Shown: one piece after another, positions 28,662-36,681 of the stretch
How the letters are laid out: every line of letters begins with the position of its first letter
How positions within the stretch are numbered: the first letter of the stretch is position 1
Program-made: the position numbers and the translations under genes
Assembly: GCA_013347225.1 (NCBI GenBank)
Contig: CP054595.1
Location: forward strand, 2,476,415-2,540,414
Direction of reading: 5' to 3'
Source: Candidatus Accumulibacter similis
GTDB lineage: Bacteria; Pseudomonadota; Gammaproteobacteria; Burkholderiales; Rhodocyclaceae
DNA length: 64,000 nt
The notes under the pieces: generated by a model
What the model was told of the DNA's origin: nothing
Databases searched by the model: none
Seen by the model: the letters and a program-made list of their open reading frames with translations, nothing else

Positions 28662-29453
28662 CTAGCTGAAGACTTTCCACTTGCGGGCGGTAGCCGAGCC
28701 GAACAGCTGCGGGTTCTGCGGCAACTGGTTGGTCGGCAGGTAGGCCGGCGTGATGGCCTTGAACCACTGGGCGTAGGAGGCGCCGGCGTCAAGCTTCGCC
28801 AGTGTCTTCAGGGCGTAGTAGGTGAACGCACCGTTCGGTCGTCCATTGAAGCGCGTATCCCAGCTGAACTGGCTGTCGAGGCAGCCCGCCATCAGCAGGT
28901 CGCCACCCGAGCGGGCGATGCCACCGGCCAGCCGCCGCGGGGTTGCGGTCGGCAACTCGACATCGCGCAGCCATGCTTGCGGCGGCAGGAAGCGGGCGCG
29001 CGGCATGCCGGGATCGAGTTCCGAGCTGTCGCCACGGGTGACGGACCCGGAGTGGCAGCTGTCCGACATCAGGACGATGCGAACGCCAGTGGCGCGCTTC
29101 GCCAGCAGCAGGTGCAACTCGTCGTCGAGCAGCACCTTGCCCTGGCCGATGTCCCATGGGCAGAGCGCTTCGTCACGCTGATCCGGTTCGTCACCATCGC
29201 GATCGGGCACCCAGGTGCCATGACCGGAATAGGTGATGACGACCGTATCACCGCTGACCGCCTTGCCGACGAGGCCCTCAATGGCGGCGACCATGGCCGC
29301 CTTGGTGGCCTGGGAATCGAGCAGCTTGAGAACGTCGAAACTGCGCGCGGCGAGTGCCGCAGCCCAGTCATTGGCGTCATTGACGCAGCCAGAGAGATCG
29401 TTCTGCGTGCCGGGGTAGTCGTTGATGCCGATACATAGGGCGTGCTTGCTCAT
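28662..29453 (-). CDS. Caspase-like peptidase (bacterial metacaspase/orthocaspase, peptidase C14)
   Basis: A 263-residue protein that is essentially a bare caspase-fold domain. MSKHALCIGINDYPG is the first strand and loop, and the dyad is His78 in YSGHGTW and Cys133 in SDSCHSG. Further family features are GDEPDQRDEALCPWD and the C-terminal GAFTYYALKTL. Metacaspases cleave after Arg or Lys and are often calcium dependent; this is family knowledge. There is no signal peptide or added sensor domain. The ATG at 29451-29453 has AGGAG ten bases before it. A trypsin-like peptidase gene diverges from it. Substrate and trigger are unknown. Confidence 0.92.
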   Translation of the reverse strand: MSKHALCIGINDYPGTQNDLSGCVNDANDWAAALAARSFDVLKLLDSQATKAAMVAAIEGLVGKAVSGDTVVITYSGHGTWVPDRDGDEPDQRDEALCPWDIGQGKVLLDDELHLLLAKRATGVRIVLMSDSCHSGSVTRGDSSELDPGMPRARFLPPQAWLRDVELPTATPRRLAGGIARSGGDLLMAGCLDSQFSWDTRFNGRPNGAFTYYALKTLAKLDAGASYAQWFKAITPAYLPTNQLPQNPQLFGSATARKWKVFS

Positions 29454-29773
29454 CGGGACTCTCCTGTGTCGAGTTGGGAAGCGCCGGCAGCGACGCTGCC
29501 GGTCGATTCCGCGGCGTTGCCTTGCCTGCAACGACTGAAGGATAGTCGATATCGGCCGCTCGTCGAGGCCTTTTCATCGTCCGTCGCGGCAACGCGGCTG
29601 CGGTTCGTGCCAGGGTCGCCGGCGTGCACCCGGCGGGCGCACCAGGCTGGCCGTCTGGCTGCAGGAGCACGGTTCGTGCGCACGACAGCCTGTGCGCTGC
29701 GGCCGGGTATTCGCCGACTTGCCCGTTTCGGGGGTAAGCTGGACCCCCCGACCGCTTTCGCGTCCCCTCGCCG
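29454..29773. other. 320-base divergent region between the two peptidase genes
   Basis: This gap must contain promoters for the caspase-like gene (leftwards) and the trypsin-like gene (rightwards), but I found no well-spaced -35/-10 pair. Open frames through it lack family resemblance. Confidence 0.3.
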
Positions 29774-30505
29774 ATGATCGACTCCATCCTTCTTGCTGCG
29801 ACGCGCATCAGCACGTTCGTGCAGCAGCAACCACTGACCAATGCCAGCGGCTTCTTTTTCGCCCGCGACGAGCGGCTGTTCCTGGTCAGCAGCCGGCACG
29901 TGCTGATCGACAGGCCGAGCCGGCATTTTCCCGACCGCATCGAGATCGAGCTGCATGTCGACCCGGCCAATCTGGCCGAGTCGATCAGCTTCTCGATTCC
30001 CCTGTACCGCAACGGCCGCAGCCTCTGGCGGCAGGGCAGCGATTCCGCCGGCGACATCGACGTGGCGGTGATCGAGATCGAGCGCAGCGCCCTGCCGGTG
30101 CGAACCCTGCTCGCCGCCTTCGGCCCCGGGAACCTGCCGGGCCGCTGGCATCACGTCGAGATCGGCGGCTCGCTGCTGGTGGTCGGTTTCCCGCTCGGTT
30201 TTCACGACACCCTGCACCACATGCCGGTCGTTCGCCAGGCGGTGCTGGCCTCGCCCTGGGGGCTGCGCTTCAAGGGCGAGGGCTACTTCCTGACCGACGC
30301 GCGAACGCATCGCGGCACCAGTGGTGCGCCGGTGGTGATGCGCATGGCAGCCGGCGATGCGGGCCGTGCCTGGCTGCCATGGCTGCTGCTGGGCGTGCAC
30401 TCGGCACGACTCGACGTGGGTTCGCGCGACCTCGAACTGGACGAGGCGCTCGGTCTCAACTGTGTCTGGTACGCCGACATCCTGATGACGCTGACCGCTG
30501 GCTGA
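29774..30505 (+). CDS. Trypsin-like serine peptidase, single domain
   Basis: A 243-residue chymotrypsin-fold peptidase. The complete triad can be placed: His42 in VSSRHVLI, Asp96 in GDIDVAVIEI and Ser183 in RGTSGAPVV. There is no signal peptide and no PDZ domain, so it differs from the DegP family and may act in the cytoplasm. It opens with MIDSILLAATRISTF, typical of stand-alone bacterial trypsin-like proteins found beside other effector genes. The ATG at 29774 is preceded by a weak site. It diverges from the caspase-like gene, and a membrane-protein operon starts 82 bases downstream. Confidence 0.82.
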   Translation: MIDSILLAATRISTFVQQQPLTNASGFFFARDERLFLVSSRHVLIDRPSRHFPDRIEIELHVDPANLAESISFSIPLYRNGRSLWRQGSDSAGDIDVAVIEIERSALPVRTLLAAFGPGNLPGRWHHVEIGGSLLVVGFPLGFHDTLHHMPVVRQAVLASPWGLRFKGEGYFLTDARTHRGTSGAPVVMRMAAGDAGRAWLPWLLLGVHSARLDVGSRDLELDEALGLNCVWYADILMTLTAG

Positions 30506-30587
30506 GAGGCCGCGCCGGGGTCCGCTGCCGACCCTTGCCCTTTGCCGGCGTATCCCTCATCATCGGCCGCATCATCTGGAGGGCATC

Positions 30588-31571
30588 GTGAAGGAACGCC
30601 AATACATTGCCCGACGAGCGGCGGAATGGGAGGCCTGGGACCGCTGGCTGGCAGCAGCGGGGAGGCCGCGCACGGCCGCGCCGGATGGCGATGCCGCCGG
30701 CGCGGCCGGACTGCCGCAGCGCTTTCGGCGGCTGTGCCACGACTTGGCGCTGGTGCTCGATCGCAATTACTCGGCGGCGCTGGCGGCGGATCTGCATCGT
30801 CGCGTGCTGGCGGCGCATCAGCGCATCTACGGTGCCGGCGAGCCGCAGGGCCACGCCTGGAGACGTTTCTTCGGCGGCGACCTGCCGGCACTCGTGCGGC
30901 GCGAGTGGCGGCTTGTGCTCGCTGCCGGCCTGCTGCTCTGCGTACCGCTGCTGGGCTTCCTGCTGCTGATCCAGGGCTGGCCGGACGCCGCCTTCCTCTT
31001 GCTTTCCCCGGAGGCGGTGGGCGAGATCGAGGACATGTATTCGCCGGTGGCGCATCACCTCGGACGGCCGCGCGCGGCCAGCAGCGAGTGGGCGATGTGG
31101 GGCTTCTACATTGCCAACAACGTGCGCATCGACTTCCAGGCCTTTGCCGGTGGCGTCGCGTTCGGTCTCGGGACGGTCTTTTACCTGGTGTACAACGGGC
31201 TGCACATCGGTGCCATCGCCGGTCACCTGACGCAGATCGGTTACGTGTCCACTTTCTGGGGATTCGTTGCCGGCCACAGCGCTTTCGAACTGACTGGTGC
31301 CGTGCTGGCCGGCGCGGCCGGGCTGAAGCTCGGCACGGCGCTGGTCGCTCCCGGGCGGCAGACGCGGCTGGCGGCACTGCGGCAGCACGCGCGCGTGGCG
31401 GTGAAGCTGCTCTACGGTGCGGCCGCGCTGACCTTGCTCGCTGCCTTCATCGAAGCCTTCTGGTCACCCCGGCCCGATATCCCGCTTGCCTCCAAGGTCG
31501 CGGTCGGCGGCGCGCTGTGGGTGCTGACCTGGGCTTACCTGCTGTTCGCTGGGCGGGTCCGTGCGGCTTGA
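30588..31571 (+). CDS. SpoIIM-like (DUF95) membrane protein
   Basis: A 327-residue integral membrane protein of the stage II sporulation M family, here in a non-sporulating lineage. A cytoplasmic N-terminal helical region is followed by membrane segments near residues 104-125 (LVLAAGLLLCVPLLGFLLLI), a conserved NNVRIDFQAFAGGVAFGLGT region, and more segments to the C-terminus (AFELTGAVLAGAAGL). The start is GTG at 30588 with TGGAGGG upstream. It overlaps the next gene by 11 bases. The family travels with MoxR and DUF58 genes; its role there is unknown. Confidence 0.87.
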   Translation: MKERQYIARRAAEWEAWDRWLAAAGRPRTAAPDGDAAGAAGLPQRFRRLCHDLALVLDRNYSAALAADLHRRVLAAHQRIYGAGEPQGHAWRRFFGGDLPALVRREWRLVLAAGLLLCVPLLGFLLLIQGWPDAAFLLLSPEAVGEIEDMYSPVAHHLGRPRAASSEWAMWGFYIANNVRIDFQAFAGGVAFGLGTVFYLVYNGLHIGAIAGHLTQIGYVSTFWGFVAGHSAFELTGAVLAGAAGLKLGTALVAPGRQTRLAALRQHARVAVKLLYGAAALTLLAAFIEAFWSPRPDIPLASKVAVGGALWVLTWAYLLFAGRVRAA

Positions 31572-33072
31572 GGACATCGCCGTCGGCCTGCGCCGGCGCA
31601 GCGCCTGGGAGGCGATCGACCTCGGACAGGTCATGCTGCGGCAGTGGGCTCCGCGCATCTACGGCACCTGGTTCGCGACCTACTGGCTGGCCGGCCTGCT
31701 GCTCCTCGCTTTCTGGCCCTGGCCGGAGTACGTGATCCCGTTGCTGTGGTGGCTGGAGCCGCTGTTCGACCGCGTGCTGCTGCACGTCTGCAGCCGTTTA
31801 CTCTTTGGCGAAGCCTGCAGCGTCCGCGATGTGCTGCGCGGGCTGCCGCGTCTGCTGCGCGCGCCCGGGCTGATCTCGGGACTCAGCCTGCGCCGCTTCA
31901 GCCTCGCGCGCTCGCTGCTGCTGCCGGTGTGGCAGCTCGAGGAACAGCGCGACGCCGCGGCCCGTGCCCGCTTCGCGCTGCTCGGCCGGCGCTGCCGCGG
32001 CCATGCGGTCTGGCTGACCTTCTTTTGCGCCAACATGTCGTCGGTCCTGCTGCTGTCGCTGCTGCTCCTGTTGCTTGCCCTCGTTCCCGGCGAGCATCCG
32101 GACTGGTCACTGTGGGACTGGTTCAGCGATGAGGAATCGCCGGCGCGCCATCTGGTCGGAACTCTTGGCTTCATGCTCGCCGAGACGATCGTCGAGCCGC
32201 TCTACGTTGCTTCCGGCTTTTCGCTCTACCTCAACCGGCGCAGCGAACTCGAGGGCTGGGACATCGAGCTTGGTCTGCGGCGGCTGGCGCAGCGACTCGC
32301 TGCCGGCGTCGTCAGCGCACCACCGTTGCTGGTTCTGCTTGTAGCCGGCACGTGCTGGCTGGTGCCGGTACCGGCGCTGGCGGCCACTGCGCCACCAGCC
32401 GGCGTCGCCGCGCCCGCGCCGCTGCCGGCCAAGCCGCCGGCAGCGGCGCGGGCGGTGATCGATGCGGTTCTCGCCGATCCGGTCTTCGGGCAGCTCCGTC
32501 ACGACTGGCGCTGGCACTGGCGGCGACACGAGAGCCCGTCCGGCGAGCCGGGGCACAGCTGGTTGGCGGTGCTGGCGGGGCTCGCCGAGAGCCTGGCGGA
32601 GTTCCTGCGCGGACTGTTGTGGCTGTTCACCGGGCTGGCCCTGGCGGTGCTGGTCCTGCTGCTCGTGCGTTACCGGCGGCGGTCGGCGCCGACGGGCCCG
32701 CAGCGGCAGCCCGAGTTCGTCGCCGGTGTAGACCTGCGGCCCGAGTCGTTGCCCGTCGAGGTGGCGCCGGTGGCGGCTGCGGCGCTGGCCCGAGGCGCCG
32801 CCGTCGAGGCGCTGAGCCTGCTCTACCGCGGTGCGCTGCGCAGCCTGATCGCGCAGAGGCAGATCGGCTTCGCTGCCGGCGACACCGAGGAAGACTGCCT
32901 GCAGCGGGTTGCCGGGCAGGTGCCGGTGGCGGTGGAGAGGTGCTTTGCCGAGGTCATCGAGGCCTGGCGCCTGGTCGCGTATGGCGGCAGGCCACTGCCT
33001 GGTCGGCGCGGCGAGGAACTGCTGGCGGCCTGGCAACGGCATTTCGGCAGCAGCGGTGGTGGCCAGCGATGA
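31561..33072 (+). CDS. Membrane protein with C-terminal DUF4129-like domain
   Basis: A 503-residue membrane protein. Several hydrophobic segments lie in the first 280 residues (YWLAGLLLLAFWPWPEYVIPLL, SSVLLLSLLLLLLALVPG, PPLLVLLVAGTCWLVPVPAL), and another is near residue 360 (LLWLFTGLALAVLVLLLV). The cytoplasmic C-terminal 110 residues resemble DUF4129 (EALSLLYRGALRSLI, then VIEAWRLVAYGGRPLPG). Start is GTG at 31561 inside the preceding gene. The stop overlaps the ATG of the DUF4350 gene. It belongs to the MoxR-associated membrane complex genes; no enzymatic motif is visible. Confidence 0.78.
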   Translation: MRLEDIAVGLRRRSAWEAIDLGQVMLRQWAPRIYGTWFATYWLAGLLLLAFWPWPEYVIPLLWWLEPLFDRVLLHVCSRLLFGEACSVRDVLRGLPRLLRAPGLISGLSLRRFSLARSLLLPVWQLEEQRDAAARARFALLGRRCRGHAVWLTFFCANMSSVLLLSLLLLLLALVPGEHPDWSLWDWFSDEESPARHLVGTLGFMLAETIVEPLYVASGFSLYLNRRSELEGWDIELGLRRLAQRLAAGVVSAPPLLVLLVAGTCWLVPVPALAATAPPAGVAAPAPLPAKPPAAARAVIDAVLADPVFGQLRHDWRWHWRRHESPSGEPGHSWLAVLAGLAESLAEFLRGLLWLFTGLALAVLVLLLVRYRRRSAPTGPQRQPEFVAGVDLRPESLPVEVAPVAAAALARGAAVEALSLLYRGALRSLIAQRQIGFAAGDTEEDCLQRVAGQVPVAVERCFAEVIEAWRLVAYGGRPLPGRRGEELLAAWQRHFGSSGGGQR

Positions 33073-34202
33073 GAAAACGATGGCTGGCGGCAGCACTGCT
33101 GGCGCTGCTGGCCACGGGGCTGCTCGCAGGCTGGCTCCTCAATCGTCTCGAGCGGGTACCGGTGTCGGTACGCGAGGCGCCGCATGTCGAGGCGCGGCGC
33201 AATCCGTATCTGGCACTCGAGCGCCTGACCGCCGGCATGGGCGGCAAGCTGACCCGGCGGTCGGATGCGCGCGTGCTTGACCAGCCGCCAGCGGGAAGCA
33301 CCCTCTTTCTCGATCGCCGGCGCGGCCACCTGTTGCCGCCGGAGCGTCTGCGTCGACTGCTGGCCTGGGTCGAGGCGGGGGGGCACCTGATCGCGGTGGC
33401 GGAAGCGCCGCAGCTCGCCGATCCCTTGCTCGACAGTGTCGGCGTGGGCCGTCGGACGGAGCGAGCGGAAGACCTGCGTCGCCGCCCAGCGTCGATCGCG
33501 GTGCTGCCGCCTGGCGGCGGTCGTCCGTTGCAGGTCGCCGCCAGCTGGCAGGTCCTGACCACCGGTGAGCGGCAGCCGGTCTGGTCGGCTGGTGAGGGCG
33601 ACCAGGGAGCGCAGATGCTGCAGTTCCGCATCGGTCAGGGGTGGCTGACGGTGGCCAGCGAACTCGACCAGCAGCTCGGCAACCGGCAGATCGGCGAACT
33701 GGACCACGCCGAGTTCTACTGGACGCTGATCAGCCGCAACCAGGGCGCATCGCCGCCGCAGGTCCTGCTGCTGTCGCGGCTGCAGATGCCGACGCTGTTC
33801 GAATGGATCGCCGAGAACGCCCGCGCGGCGGCGGTCGCGACGCTGCTCCTGGTGCTGCTGTGGCTGTGGCGCATCGTTCCCCGCTTCGGCAGCCTGCAGC
33901 CCGAGGCGGCGCCGGAACGCCGCGAGCTGCGCGAGCACCTGGCGGCGGTCGGTCGCTACCTGTGGCGTTGCGGCCAGCTGGCGGCATTGCTGCCGGCCGC
34001 CCGGGAGCATTTCCGCAGCCGCCTCGCGCAGCGCCGGCCAGGAATCGCTGGCCGGCCGCCGGCGGCGCAGGCCAGCCAGCTGGCAGCGCTCTCGGGCGTG
34101 CCGGTGGCGCGCATCGCCGCAGCGCTGGCTGGTCCCGCCGACAGCCCGCACACCTTCACCGATGCCCTGCGCACGCTGCGCGAGCTCGAACGTGTCCTTT
34201 GA
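33069..34202 (+). CDS. DUF4350-type membrane-anchored protein
   Basis: A 377-residue protein. An N-terminal membrane anchor (residues about 6-24, LAAALLALLATGLLAGWLL) is followed by a beta/alpha domain (PYLALERLTAGMG, TLFLDRRRGHLLPPERLRRLLAWVEAGGHLIAVAE) like a ThuA/GATase-type DUF4350 fold. A second membrane segment lies near residue 260 (AAVATLLLVLLWLWRIVPRF), and a cytoplasmic helical tail ends the protein. ATG overlaps the upstream TGA; the MoxR gene follows after 10 bases. DUF4350 proteins occur almost always in this MoxR/DUF58 cluster. Confidence 0.83.
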   Translation: MRKRWLAAALLALLATGLLAGWLLNRLERVPVSVREAPHVEARRNPYLALERLTAGMGGKLTRRSDARVLDQPPAGSTLFLDRRRGHLLPPERLRRLLAWVEAGGHLIAVAEAPQLADPLLDSVGVGRRTERAEDLRRRPASIAVLPPGGGRPLQVAASWQVLTTGERQPVWSAGEGDQGAQMLQFRIGQGWLTVASELDQQLGNRQIGELDHAEFYWTLISRNQGASPPQVLLLSRLQMPTLFEWIAENARAAAVATLLLVLLWLWRIVPRFGSLQPEAAPERRELREHLAAVGRYLWRCGQLAALLPAAREHFRSRLAQRRPGIAGRPPAAQASQLAALSGVPVARIAAALAGPADSPHTFTDALRTLRELERVL

Positions 34203-34212
34203 GATATCCGCC

Positions 34213-35202
34213 ATGAACAGCCCGGTCGTCCCCCTCTCCGCAGACCAGTTGCAGCAGGCCGCACAGTTGCTCGCGGCGTTGCGCGGCGAGATGGCGAAAG
34301 CGGTGATCGGCCAGCAGGCGGTCATCGACGAGGTGCTGATCGCTCTCCTTGCCGATGCACATGTACTGATCGAGGGCGTGCCGGGCCTCGGCAAGACACT
34401 GCTGGTCAAGGCTTTGGCGAGGACCTTCGCCGGCGACACGCGGCGCATCCAGTTCACACCCGACCTGATGCCTTCCGACGTTGTCGGGCATACGCTGTTC
34501 GATGCGGCGACGGCCCGCTTCGTCACCCGGCAGGGCCCGGTGTTCACGCACCTGCTGCTGGCCGACGAGATCAACCGGGCACCGGCCAAGACGCAGTCGG
34601 CGCTGCTCGAAGCGATGCAGGAGAAGCAAGTGACGCTGGAAGGCAACACGTCGCGCCTGCCGCAGCCGTTCATGGTCCTGGCGACGCAGAATCCGATCGA
34701 GCAGGAGGGAACCTATCCGCTGCCGGAAGCGCAGCTCGACCGCTTCCTGCTGAAGATCCGCATCGATTACCCGAGCGAGGGCGAAGAGATCGCCCTCACG
34801 CGCCAGGTGACCAGCGCCAAGACGGGTGCCGATCTCGACGTCGAGGCGGTGGCGACGCTGGTGCAGCCGGAAACGGTCGTCGGGCTGCAACGGTGGGCAG
34901 CGCATGTGGCGCTCGACGATCGCGTCCTCGCCTACGCCGTGGCGATCGTGCGCGGCAGTCGCGATACACCCGGCCTGGCCAGCGGTGCCGGGCCGCGCGG
35001 CCCGATCGCGCTGGTGCGCGCGGCGCGGGCGCGGGCGCTGATCGGCGGTCGTGGCTTCGCCACCCCCGACGACGTCAAGGCGGTGGCCCTGCCGGCTCTG
35101 CGCCATCGCGTGACGCCGAGCGCCGAGGCCGAGATCGAAGGAATGACCGCCGATGACCTCCTGCAGTCGCTGCTCGAGCGCGTGCCGGCGCCACGCCTCT
35201 AG
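34213..35202 (+). CDS. MoxR-family AAA+ ATPase
   Basis: A 329-residue AAA+ chaperone-like ATPase. Walker A is EGVPGLGKT (about residues 54-62), Walker B is LLLADEINRAPAKTQ, and ATQNPIEQEGTYPLPEAQLDRFLLK with sensor and lid parts follows. MoxR proteins act with von Willebrand-type (DUF58) partners in metal insertion or complex maturation. The normal DUF58 partner would follow at once; here the next same-strand gene is 1.5 kb away because an MFS transporter gene lies between on the other strand. The ATG at 34213 matches the family start; the ribosome site is weak. Confidence 0.95.
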   Translation: MNSPVVPLSADQLQQAAQLLAALRGEMAKAVIGQQAVIDEVLIALLADAHVLIEGVPGLGKTLLVKALARTFAGDTRRIQFTPDLMPSDVVGHTLFDAATARFVTRQGPVFTHLLLADEINRAPAKTQSALLEAMQEKQVTLEGNTSRLPQPFMVLATQNPIEQEGTYPLPEAQLDRFLLKIRIDYPSEGEEIALTRQVTSAKTGADLDVEAVATLVQPETVVGLQRWAAHVALDDRVLAYAVAIVRGSRDTPGLASGAGPRGPIALVRAARARALIGGRGFATPDDVKAVALPALRHRVTPSAEAEIEGMTADDLLQSLLERVPAPRL

Positions 35203-35251
35203 GGTCGGGCGGTTCCTCAGCTGTTCCAGGGTTCCCGTCGTGCAAGCTTCT

Positions 35252-36472
35252 TCAGCGGGCAGCCACCGCAACCCCAGCTACCGGGGCTTCGCGGATCGGC
35301 AGGTTGACGAACGCGGCGAATGCGGCGAGCGCCATGTCGGCGTACCACATCCATGTGTAGTCGCCCATGCGGCTGATCGCCAGGCCGCCCAGCCACGCGC
35401 CGAGGAAACCGCCGATCTGGTGCGAGAGCAGGGTCAGCCCGAACAGCGTGGCGAGATAGCGGACACCGAACAGCTTGCCGACGATGGCGGCGGTCGGCGG
35501 CACGGTGGCCAGCCAGGTGAATCCCAGGCCGGCGGCGAAAATGTAGAAGGTCACGTCGGTGCGGGGCATCAGCAGGTACCAGGCGATCAGCAAGGCGCGC
35601 GAGCCATACATGGCCGCCAGGACGTACTTGCTGCGGTACTTGGCGACGCACGATCCGGCGTATAGGCTGCCGAAGATGTTGGCCAGGCCGATGATGGCCA
35701 GCGACCAGCTGGCGACACTTGGCGGCAGTCCGCACAGGTCGACCTCGCCGGGCAGGTGGGTGACCAGGAAGGCGATGTGGAAGCCGCAGGTGAAGAAGCC
35801 GAGGTGCAGCAGCAGGTAGCTGCGGTCGCACAGGGCTTCGCCGAGCGCGTGCCGCAGGCCGTTGTCGGCTTCGGCGTGATGCTGCGCAGGCTTCTGCATC
35901 GGCCGGGACAGCCGGCCGACCAGCGGCAGCGCGGCGAGTGCGATCAACGCCATCGACCACATCGCTCCCATCCAGCCAATGCTCTGGATCAGCTTCTGCA
36001 GGATCGGAGCGAAGACGAACTGGCCGAACGAGCCGCCGGCGTTGATGACGCCCGATGCGGCAGCGCGCGATTCGATCGGCAGGCGCTGCGCCGCCGCGCC
36101 GATCAGCACCGAGAAGCTGCCCGCGCCCGAACCGATGGCCGAGAGCAGACCGAGGGAGACGATGAGGCCGAAACCGGAACTCATGAACGGGGTGCCTGCA
36201 CTGCCGAGTGCGAGCAGCAGCAGGCCCGCGATCAGCACGGCGCGGGGGCCGTAGCGGTCGGCGACGGCGCCGGCCAGTGGCTGGATGGCGCCCCACGTGA
36301 ATTGCCCGACCGCCAGGGCCAGGCTGATGGTGGCGATGCCGAGGCCGGTCGAACTGTTCAAGGGACTGACGAAGAGCCCGAGCGACTGGCGCGTGCCCAT
36401 GGTGACCATCAGGATGGCGGCGGCTGCCAGCGTGGTGCCGAGGACATCGGGTCGGGTGAGGGTGCGGAACAT
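35252..36472 (-). CDS. Major facilitator superfamily transporter
   Basis: A 406-residue permease with about 12 membrane segments. The MFS loop 2-3 motif appears as GAVADRYGPRAVLIAG. Typical segments are MVTMGTRQSLGLFVSPLN near the start and GLTLLSHQIGGFLGAWLGG in the second half, the latter seen in many bacterial MFS members of the oxalate/formate-like or uncharacterised group. The ATG at 36470-36472 begins the first helix; the longer open frame upstream is not membrane-like. It lies antisense between MoxR and DUF58 genes, which usually adjoin, so it looks inserted. Substrate unknown. Confidence 0.88.
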   Translation of the reverse strand: MFRTLTRPDVLGTTLAAAAILMVTMGTRQSLGLFVSPLNSSTGLGIATISLALAVGQFTWGAIQPLAGAVADRYGPRAVLIAGLLLLALGSAGTPFMSSGFGLIVSLGLLSAIGSGAGSFSVLIGAAAQRLPIESRAAASGVINAGGSFGQFVFAPILQKLIQSIGWMGAMWSMALIALAALPLVGRLSRPMQKPAQHHAEADNGLRHALGEALCDRSYLLLHLGFFTCGFHIAFLVTHLPGEVDLCGLPPSVASWSLAIIGLANIFGSLYAGSCVAKYRSKYVLAAMYGSRALLIAWYLLMPRTDVTFYIFAAGLGFTWLATVPPTAAIVGKLFGVRYLATLFGLTLLSHQIGGFLGAWLGGLAISRMGDYTWMWYADMALAAFAAFVNLPIREAPVAGVAVAAR

Positions 36473-36593
36473 GGCGAGACTTTCGGTGGGCAGCCGGCGG
36501 GGCGGAAATTTCCGGACAATATAGCCGGTAGTCGGCGAATCTGAAAACAGGAAGCCCATAATTGCCGTCATCGGGTCGACGAAGGAGTGACAG

Positions 36594-36656
36594 ATGGGCT
36601 TGCAGACGACGGCGGACCCTGCTGTGCGCTTCGCTGATTGGTGTTCACGAGACTGA
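36594..36656 (+). CDS. Possible 20-residue peptide upstream of DUF58 gene
   Basis: A short frame, MGLQTTADPAVRFADWCSRD, starts seven bases after AAGGAG and ends 25 bases before the DUF58 start. It may be a leader peptide, the stump of a longer gene cut by a rearrangement, or chance. The strong ribosome site is the only support. Confidence 0.25.
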   Translation: MGLQTTADPAVRFADWCSRD

Positions 36657-36681
36657 TCTCCCTGACGGAGTGAAATGCCGC

